A stretch of DNA of 64,000 nucleotides from Histomonas meleagridis (taxonomy: Eukaryota > Parabasalia > Tritrichomonadida > Dientamoebidae), in assembly GCA_020186115.1 (NCBI GenBank), contig WSYJ01000138.1:1-64000 (forward strand), written 5' to 3'. Position 1 is the first letter of the stretch. Every line of letters begins with the position of its first letter. Position numbers and translations under genes: made by a program. The notes beneath the pieces are model-generated. The model worked only from the letters and a program-made list of their open reading frames with translations, made no database searches and was not told where the DNA came from. Positions 39,866 to 48,496 of the stretch are shown piece by piece.

Positions 39866-40742
39866 TTGTAAAATAACATTTTGAGAGGTACAAACCGTTG
39901 TCAGAAAATGATAATCTATCACTGACTATTCAAGAAATGAATTCCAGGATGGTGAGTACCTTCTATGCAATTTAGAGGGGTTGCGGCAAAAGGTCTTCGG
40001 CCTCTTCTGCAGCAATTCCTTTGTTTTTTTCGCAGATTATAGGGCTGCAATGATAAAATCTTAGCAGGATTTAAACCTATGCATCGTAACGGTTTTTGAA
40101 TGACTTTTAATCCAATACGATTAATTTCTACATAAAAAGCCAAAATGTCTTTTCGAAAAGACGATAAGTATTCAATCTGTTCCTTGGAGTAAAGCTTGGA
40201 TGGAGTTTTCCTTTTTCCAAAAAAATTAAAAAGGGAATTATACCTATAAATTGATCTTTTCCTATGCGTCTTCTAATATTCATTTTTACTATAGTAATAA
40301 ATTTATCATATATTGAGATTTTGTGGAATTTTTATTATGATTTTGCCTCTGTATTTTCTCAAAAATTGCCCCAGAAATTTTATTTAGGATTCACAATTAG
40401 ACTTTGAACGATTAGGCCTATCAAATATATTGGTTGTAACTGGAATTTAATGTCTATTTTTGATAGTTTTTCTTTCAAAAGCTTTCCTTGATGACAAGCA
40501 AAATCACTTTCTTTTGATCATTTTTTTTTTTCTGTGTTTCAACAATATAAACGAGGGAATTTTCTGACACTTTTCAATAAAAATATTACGTTTCAGCTTT
40601 GCAAACAGCTTCCGATTGCAGTAACAATAAAACATGTTTCAACGAAAGTTATACAAATGAATTGACGGAAAGACGGCGCGGTTGAATTTCTCTGTATCGT
40701 TTTTGACTGATTTATTAGCAAGTTTCCCAACTTTTATCGCAA
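39866..40742. other. Intergenic region with a GC-richer relic ORF (39919-40143, minus)
   Basis: A 74-codon minus-strand ORF, open further upstream to ~40225 without an ATG (KLYSKEQIEYLSSFRKDILA, then PLRCIGLNPAKILSLQPYN), is basic and less AT-rich than the flanks. I do not recognise it; a fragment of a mobile element or transferred gene is possible. The region right of 40550 is promoter for the BspA-like gene. Confidence 0.4.
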
Positions 40743-42411
40743 ATGTGTTCTTTCTTCTTGATTTTACCCATGCATTTCTTTTGCTTATTACAAATCTCTC
40801 CAAAAAATTCAGGTTCAAAGATTTTTAGTGATCAATTATCCATTTCTCAAACCTTCAAACACTCCCCTTACCTTACTTTAGATTCCAAATGGCATAAATA
40901 TTTAACACACTTAGCCTATAACAAAGAGAGTGTATCCATTAAAGTCACAAATTTTATTATGCAAACAGCGAATGAATCAAATACATTTAATATCATCACA
41001 GAAGAATATCAGCATCATTCCCATTTATTAAAGTTACCTATATTATTTGTTAAACATGATTTCAAATTCTTTTCTTTGGTATTTAATCATTTTCCATTAA
41101 AAGCTTATTTACCAATTTCAATGAATAATAATTTCATGAAGAAAATGTTCAAATTCAATGAAACTGCTCAAGTTCTAATGTATAACTTTTTTATTTTGGT
41201 ATTTTTTTTATTTTATGAAATCAAATTTTTAATTAATAAAATGAAAACAAATGGAAAGAAAAAACAGAAAAATGTTTTGGTTTTTGTTATATTTTTCACA
41301 AATTCTTATGAAATATTTCATAAAGATAATTCAACACTTTCAATCACAAATTCAAATGATTTTATTGATATTAAACAATATCAAAATAGCACAAAATTTA
41401 TAAATATCAGTGAAAATATTTATTCAATTCCAGACAGTTCATTTTCAGGATGGCCTTCAGTTGTTTCAGTTAATTTTGGTAACTCAGTCACAAATATTGG
41501 AAGTTATGCATTTTCGTCATGTTCTAATTTAGTTACGATTATATTTGGAGAAAATGTTACAACAATTGGTGATTCAGCATTTTCATTGTGTTCATCAATC
41601 AAAAACATTACAATTCCAAATTCAGTTACAACAATTGGCAGTTATACATTTGCATTATGTTCTAATTTAATGATATTAATTCTTGGATATGGAATAAGAG
41701 ATATTGGAGGTTCAGCATTTGGGAATTGTTATCAACTTCGATGCATATATTATTATGGAGATTCAGAACCAAATATTGGTGAAGGTGCATTTTTTTAATG
41801 TTTCAACAAGTGTTATCGCATATTCAACATATGTCGAGGATCATTTTGGACAATTAGATGTTGTTAGCGAATCCACAGAAGGAACATGCGAACCACTTCC
41901 AACACATTCATTTAGTCAATCAAATACATTTACTTCATCACTTCAAAGTGATATTTCATTATCATTTTCATATACACTAACAATTACATTATCAATTACA
42001 CATTCATTAACTATTTATGAAACAAAAACGAAAACATTTTCGTTATATATAAATAATTCGACATTTTCATATATTGAAACAGAATTTATTTATTACAGTT
42101 ATACGATTGTTATTTATTCGACTTATTATAATTATTATTCCAATTTCTTTACAATGTTTCATACTTCCGATGAAAATTCGCCAAATGGAATTACGACAAA
42201 TGCTTTGATTGGAATTATTTGCGGATCATTTGCATTTGTTTTGATCATTGTTGGAATTGTTATATTTTTAGTGAGAAGTAATAATAAGAAAGAAAAATCG
42301 AAATCAAAGTTACAATTTAAGGACACGACGACATCAAGTACAAAGCAAATCGAAGAAGTAAATAGTTTAGTTGAAGAAATTGTGAAAGAAGATGAAGACA
42401 ATTGGCTATGA
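40743..42411 (+). pseudogene. BspA-type leucine-rich repeat surface protein, copy 1 (frameshifted)
   Basis: The first frame (40743-41798) has a signal-like start (MCSFFLILPMHFFCLLQI), ~150 residues of unknown ectodomain, a hydrophobic helix (MYNFFILVFFLFYEIKFLI), then four to five LRR_5/BspA repeats (GNSVTNIGSYAFSSCSNLVT, TIGDSAFSLCSSIKNITIPN, SVTTIGSYTFALCSNL). A run of seven T at 41790-41796, six in copy 2, shifts the frame and brings a stop. The rest, in the next frame to 42411, has a Ser/Thr-rich stalk, a membrane helix (IGIICGSFAFVLIIVGIVIF) and a Lys/Glu tail. BspA-like proteins are expanded trichomonad surface antigens. The one-base lesion makes it a pseudogene or a phase-variable allele. 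Confidence 0.8.
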
Positions 42412-43130
42412 ATAAAATGTGTAATAATGAACATTTTTTAAATTTAATTTTTATAAACTAATACAAAATTTTTTTGTTGCTACATAAAATAAAATGAAAT
42501 CATATTAACGATATTATCATTTTGACTTTTTAATGTTTTTCATTAAATTGTTTTAATAAGAAATTTTGAATTTAGAAGATGTATAACTGTCTTTAAATAT
42601 AACAAGGTAATATTGTTCGAACACCGATTAGATTTGAATTATGATTACATTTACATTAAATGTTAGCACTTTTTGAATGAAATTTGATGAATTTTATCCG
42701 GATTGATATATCTTATAATCAGGAAATATTTCTTTTTTTGAAGATACATTACAGGATTATGTACATCAAGCTTATTCTATAAAATAATAGACTTAATATC
42801 TAATAATAAAAGAATAACCAATGTATTAAAAAAGTATAAATTTCAATAATGACAAAAACGATATAAATAGATAAAAGACATATCAAATTAAAGCATAAAT
42901 ACAGCTCTATTATAACATACGTTCATTATGTTATTTAAAAGTGTATTCATAATGTTTTAAAGTCGTTCCTTTGATTGTCATTCTAAAATGTTAATTCAAA
43001 TATTTCTAAGTTGATTACAAAAACTATAATTATACAACAGGGCTTTTAACGTGTAACCGTGAGAATTTAAACTTTTGAGATAGCCGATGTATATCTGGTG
43101 AAGGTCTATAAGTATATTACAAGCTGAAAC
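42412..43130. other. Intergenic spacer between the BspA-like copies
   Basis: AT-rich; no gene seen. The first ~60 bp differ from the 3' flank of copy 2, so the duplicated block did not include the downstream flank. Confidence 0.5.
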
Positions 43131-45015
43131 ATGAGAACCTTCATTTTGTCCATCATTTTGCTAATGACGAAGCGATTCAGAACTGATATAAAGCTCATTA
43201 CACCTTATGCTATCCAAAAAGAAATACTACAAATACAAAAAGACAAAAGCAAGGAAGGAATGATTTACCAATGTGATAGAGGAGTTTTAAATAATGAAAT
43301 TATGATCAAAAAATTTAAAAGATTTCACAATAATTATTATAAAGTTTTGATCAGAGACTTATATTTAAATTCAAGGCTTAACAACAAATATACAGCAATG
43401 ACACATCATGATTTTAATGACAAACAAAATTTTCAAAAAACATATTTTTCAAGCATATTGAAAAAAGACTTTGAAATCAAGATATTTGTCGATAACGGCA
43501 TACTTGATGATACTATGAACAAATGTTATGAAGATATACCTTTTATAAAACGTGAATTTTCACATTTTTTGATGATGCGAAACGACAACAAAGAAGGACC
43601 AAATATTTTCAATGTTTTACTTCATTTAACCTTCATTTTTTCAATAATATTTTCGGTTATTTATATCAAATTTTATCAGAAAAACACAATTTCAGTTCAG
43701 AAAATATTAACGACCAAATATATATTGAAAGCAAAAGAAAATATTTTCATTTCAATTTTTGTTATATTTTTCACAAATTCTTATGAAATATTTCATAAAG
43801 ATAATTCAACACTTTCAATCACAAATTCAAATGATTTTATTGGTATTAAACAATATCAAAATAGCACAAAATTTATAAATATCAGTGAAAATATTTATTC
43901 AATTCCAGACAGTTCATTATATGGATGGCCTTCAGTTGTTTAAGTTAATTTTTGTAACTCAGTCACAAATATTGGAAGTTATGCATTTTTCGTCATGTTC
44001 TAATTTAGTTACGATTATATTTGGAGAAAATGTTACAACAATTGGTGATTCAGCATTTTCATTGTGTTCATCAATCAAAAACATTACAATTCCAAATTCA
44101 GTTACAACAATTGGCAGTTATACATTTGCATTATGTTCTAATTTAATGATATTAATTCTTGGATATGGAATAAGAGATATTGGAGGTTCAGCATTTGGGA
44201 ATTGTTATCAACTTCGATGCATATATTATTATGGAGATTCAGAACCAAATATTGGTGAAGGTGCATTTTTTAATGTTTCAACAAGTGTTATCGCATATTC
44301 AACATATGTCGAGGATCATTTTGGACAATTAGATGTTGTTAGCGAATCCACAGAAGGAACATGCGAACCACTTCCAACACATTCATTTAGTCAATCAAAT
44401 ACATTTACAAAATCAAATCCATATACACACTCAGATTTAAGATCATTCTCAGAATTATATTCATTTTGTCAGTCAAAAACATTTTCTAATTCGAATACAT
44501 TTACTGAATTACTTCAAAGTGATATTTCATTATCATTTTCATATACATTAACAATTACATTATCAATTACACATTCATTAACTGTTTATGAAACACAAAC
44601 GAAAACATTTTCGTTATATATAAATAATTCGATATTTTCATATATTGAAACAGAATTTATTTATTACAATTACACGATTGTTATTTATTCGACTTATTAT
44701 AATTATTATTCCAATTTCTTTACAATGTTTTACACTAATGATAATGATAACAACAATCAAAACAATGATAATAAAACAACAATTATTATCATTTCAGTTT
44801 GTGTAATTGTTATAGTAATAGTTATTATCATATTATTAATTATATTATTGAAACATATTCGAAATAAAAAAGAAGAAATTTATGAAAATGATAAATCAGA
44901 AGAAAATGAAAACGAAACGACGAATACTTTTACGACGGGAATAAGTAACATAAATATTGAAGAAGATCCATTTGCTGAAGATTTTCAAGAAGAAAAATTT
45001 ATTGAACAAATTTAA
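43131..45015 (+). pseudogene. BspA-type leucine-rich repeat surface protein, copy 2 (nonsense plus frameshift)
   Basis: The N-terminal ~200 residues (signal-like MRTFILSIILLMTKRFR, ectodomain, then helix FNVLLHLTFIFSIIFSVIYI) share no visible similarity with copy 1. From 43756 on, the LRR block is almost identical to copy 1 from 41281. TAA at 43941-43943 replaces TCA of copy 1, and an extra T at 43986-43990 (five instead of four) shifts the frame; the second part is open to 45015. Its stalk carries an extra Ser-rich segment (SNPYTHSDLRSFSELYSFCQ), followed by the helix IIIISVCVIVIVIVIIILLI and an acidic tail. With two lesions inside 50 bp it is probably dead. Confidence 0.8.
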
Positions 45016-45709
45016 AATAATTATCAATGAAAATACGATTTTTGTGAATATTTGATATTTGTATATTTTGTAATAACACTTTTAAATCGGTTTTTTTACT
45101 CAGCGACGTGAGGCTCAATAAACCAATAGAACTTTTTCATTGCTTCATGAAAATGAAAATGCTTTCCATGCATTCTATGCATTTATGAAATAGAATTTAA
45201 ATATTTTCACTTTCAATATATTTAATAAAAACTCCATATAGTTGTGGTGCTTTTCAAGGAAAGATTATAGTGTATTAATATAAATATTTATAATATATAA
45301 CTAAGTAAAAATCAATTTATTTTCTAATTTTGATTTTAAAATAGATAAGTGATAAAAAATAGTTACATTGCATATATGTCATCAATATTTGATTAAACAT
45401 TTTGAAATATAATTTTATAAAGAATGAAGAATTAAAATAGGTAGCGACACACACAAAAAGAAAATATCTTGTTTGTCTTCAAAACAAATTGCAAGTATTA
45501 ATCAAAAACAGTCCCTGGGAGTATTACCAGGCAGAATGAGAACAAACATTTGAACATATTTTATAATATTAGAAAATAATTGTTTCGAAACAATAATGAA
45601 ATTAGATGTTTTATATTTGAAAAAAACAGATGGAAAACAGAATATACTGATGTTTAATTAAAGTTTCATACTTTTTCACCTCTTCAGCTATTACTTCCTT
45701 TTTTTTAAT
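45016..45709. other. Intergenic region
   Basis: AT-rich 3' flank between the BspA-like copy 2 and the ankyrin array that runs toward it. No gene or motif recognised. Confidence 0.5.
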
Positions 45710-46813
45710 AACTTATGATTTGTTGTTGCAAGCATTAATGCTGTTTGAAATAATTTAAATGATCTCCAATTATAATTTTGAAACATCAAATCAACAAAAC
45801 AAATTTTAAGAAAAAGAATTATATGTTTTTAATTGTAATATCAATTCCTTTTTGTTCAACAAGTAATTTAACGATTTCAGTAAAGCCTTTTTTAGATGCT
45901 TGCATAAGTGGTGTCCATAATAATTTAAATAATTTCCAAACATTATTTTAAAACATTAAATTATTAAAATAAATAATAAATAAAACGAAAAAATATCTTT
46001 AACATTGATATCGCATACATTTAGTTCAAGAAGTAATTGAACTACTTCGATTTTACCTTTCTTAACTGCCCAATAAAGCGCTGTTTGGAATATATCGAGT
46101 AATTTTCGAATATTATTATGAAATATAAAATTATTTCAATAAATATGAAATAAGACAAATAAACATCTGCAGCATTAATATCAATTCCTTTTTGTTGAAG
46201 AAGTAATGTAACTATTTCTGTGTGTCCATTTTTAGATGCACATATAAGTGCTGTATTAAATAGTTTAAATCAATTTCAAATATTATTTTGAAATCCAAAA
46301 TTAATGAAATTTATATTAAATAAAACAAATAAATATCTTTAGCATTAATATCTATTCCTTTTTGTTCAAGAAGTAATTTAACTATTTCTGTATGACCATT
46401 TTGAGATGCTAAAATATGTGCTGTTTTAAATAATTTAAATAATTTCCAAATATTATTTTGAAATATTAAATTATTAAAATAAATTTTAAATAAAACAAAA
46501 AAATATCTTTAGCATTAATATCAATTCCTTCTTGTTCAAGAAGCAATTTAACTATTTCTGTTCTACCTTTTTCAATTGCCAATATAAGTGGTTTTTTAAA
46601 TAATTTAAATAACTTCCAAAAATTATATTTAAATAGCAAATTATTAAAACAAGCATTAAGTATAAAAAAAACAAATACTTTTAGCATTAACATCAATCCC
46701 TTTTTGAAGAAGTATTTTAACTAAATCACTTTTATCATTTTCAATTGCAAATATTAGCAGTGGTATAAATAATTTAAAGAATTTCCAAATATTATCTTGA
46801 TATATCAAATCAT
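45710..46813 (-). repeat. Array of ~6 ankyrin units with spacers, 3' part of a DUF3447 locus
   Basis: Unit markers (ATTAATATC or close variants) lie at about 45833, 46004, 46175, 46344, 46514 and 46686, spacings of 169-172 bp. The best units read LILAIEKGRTEIVKLLLEQE plus GIDINAKD, and ILASQNGHTEIVKLLLEQKG. Spacers of ~70 nt hold AAAATAATATTTGGAAATT in conserved positions. Because the spacing is not a multiple of three, the frame changes from unit to unit. The array continues directly from the DUF3447 part at 46814. Confidence 0.85.
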
Positions 46814-48014
46814 TTACATTAACATTATATAAAAGAAATATATATTAACTTTATTAATGTTAAAAATATTTTCATTAATTAAGTAGTTAAAAATTTCTTC
46901 ATTATTATATATGGATGTAATATCACAAATATTTAATGTGGTTGGATTTATTTTCAGAAAATATCGTAGAATGAATATATTTCCTATTTTCAATGAAATT
47001 ATAATTAGATATTTAAAACAGGTAATTCCATTTTCGATTAAAAATAGAAGAATTTCATAGTTATGATATATAATGCAAATCTTTCCTAACTCTTTTAAAA
47101 TACCGATTTCTTTAATTTTATTTTCATAAAGATAATAAAAAATATCGTTTTTATGGAATTTAATTGCTGCTTCATATGCCCCTTCAAAAGATGAATGATT
47201 TTGTTCACATAAATGAATGATTTCATCATTTCCACCTGCAACTGCATATTTACCTGTATTTGATAAATTTGCACCATTCATAAGTAAATATTTAAAACAT
47301 TTTATTGAAGAAAAATGTAACATTTTCTTCATTAATAAATGAACATCTTTCATAAATTGATGGCTCAATTTTTTGATTATAATGAAAGTACCTTCTTGAT
47401 GATATTTCTTGAAGTTTTTCATTTCGTCATTTCGAATTATTTTTGCAATTTCATTTGGATTTTGTCCTTCTTTAATTAATTGTTTGTAAAGTTTAAAATC
47501 ATTTTCTGAAAGCTTTTCATAATTATTGAAGGTTTCATTTTGAAATTTGGATTTTGTTTGAAATACTTCTTTTTTTTGGTATGTATTGAAGAAAATATAA
47601 TGAGTTTTAAATTAAAGTTGTGTTTTCTTCAATTAGCTTATTTTCAATTAAATTATAAAGAATGAAATAAGATTCTTGTGTTTTAATATAAGCAAGAAAA
47701 TTTGAAAAAATATTAATAATATTATTTTTTGTTTCTTCGTTTTCTTCTTCTTTAATTTGAACTTGTCTGAAAAATTCACAAATTGTGAAAATATTACAAT
47801 TTCTTGACATACAATATACATAAATTATTTGGCATACAAGAAGTTTAAATGAAAAAGGAAATTGGTAATTTTTGAATATTGATTCAACTGTTTCTAAGAC
47901 ATTATTTTCATTCATTTCAAATACAAGTTTTACTATTTGTTGTAATGCTTCTATAGTGACTTCCATTTTTTCAATTTCTTTAGTTTGCACTTCGTGCGAA
48001 ATGTTTCCCCCCAT
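46814..48014 (-). pseudogene. DUF3447/ankyrin protein gene, N-terminal and middle parts, interrupted
   Basis: From ATG 48014 (MGGNISHEVQTKEIEKMEVT; an upstream GTG is not used) a helical N-terminal domain runs ~135 residues to TAA at 47607. After about 30 nt the middle part resumes (FQNETFNNYEKLSENDFKLY, then KQLIKEGQNPNEIAKIIRND) and, after two frameshifts near 47420 and 47330, the DUF3447 block (SSIKCFKYLLMNGANLSNTG, KYAVAGGNDEIIHLCEQN) and degenerate ankyrin-like helices, ending in the array spacer. The paralogue at 59.6-60.9 kb has the same order and a stop at the same junction. Such proteins are a large trichomonad family of unknown role. Confidence 0.75.
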
Positions 48015-48030
48015 GAAAATAATCACAATA

Positions 48031-48043
48031 AACGGTTACCGTT
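48031..48043. promoter_or_regulatory. AACGGTTACCGTT inverted repeat
   Basis: AACGGT and ACCGTT arranged head to head around one T, 17 bp upstream of the ATG at 48014 on the minus strand. Two Myb half-sites in this layout could bind a dimer or a two-repeat Myb. It shows that the promoter of the interrupted ankyrin gene is still intact. Confidence 0.5.
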
Positions 48044-48216
48044 CTCCGGGATAAAATTTGGGGTCCAAATTCTATTTACTAAATCTTTGTAAAATATAGA
48101 AAATTACACTTCAATTATCCTCAGAAAATTCAATTTTTTATTTAAGTAAATTAGTGAATATTTGATATCATTGAATTTGTTTTGGTAAACGTTTTTGCAA
48201 ATCAAAATATTTCATA

Positions 48217-48485
48217 CGACTTCAGACAAGGGGAGATCAAAGCCACCAAAGGATCAATGGTTTGGTTGGTTTTGCAATAGAAAAAAAGTTGAAGGTGCTG
48301 ATGCTGAATATTCAAATGAACTCCTTAGAGAGTGCAAAAGTTGTGTCTGGAGCTAAATCACTGTTAAGACTCTATTACAGCTCTTTGATAGTTATCTTCA
48401 CAGTCAAATCAATCACACAGCAAATGACATTGCCCACAGTGCACTTGAGTTGCGTCTTTGGACAAAAAAGAAAAATATTGAATGA
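48217..48485 (+). pseudogene. Coding relic of about 89 codons with one in-frame TAA
   Basis: The plus strand reads SKPPKDQWFGWFCNRKKVEG followed by ADAEYSNELLRECKSCVWS, a TAA at 48354-48356, then in the same frame ITVKTLLQLFDSYLHSQINH followed by TANDIAHSALELRLWTKKKN and TGA. Its composition is balanced and less AT-rich than the intergenic DNA, so it looks like a real protein fragment with no start. No family was recognised. It lies tail to tail with alpha-actinin and may be the end of a gene whose front is lost. Confidence 0.45.
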
Positions 48486-48496
48486 ATGTGATCAGT

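Noticed and set aside
40040-40100. A tRNA-like 3' half on the minus strand (GGATTTAAACC).
   Set aside because: No matching A-box, acceptor or anticodon stem can be drawn around it, and it lies inside the basic relic ORF.
38640-46813. Ankyrin spacers as canonical GT-AG spliceosomal introns.
   Set aside because: The only constant AG (AAAACAG before CAC) leaves the downstream repeat in phase 1, while the only nearby GT (after ATTTATTT) leaves the upstream repeat in phase 2, so joining breaks the ankyrin frame. The trichomonad signals GTAYGT and ACTAACACACAG are absent. A non-canonical mechanism stays open.
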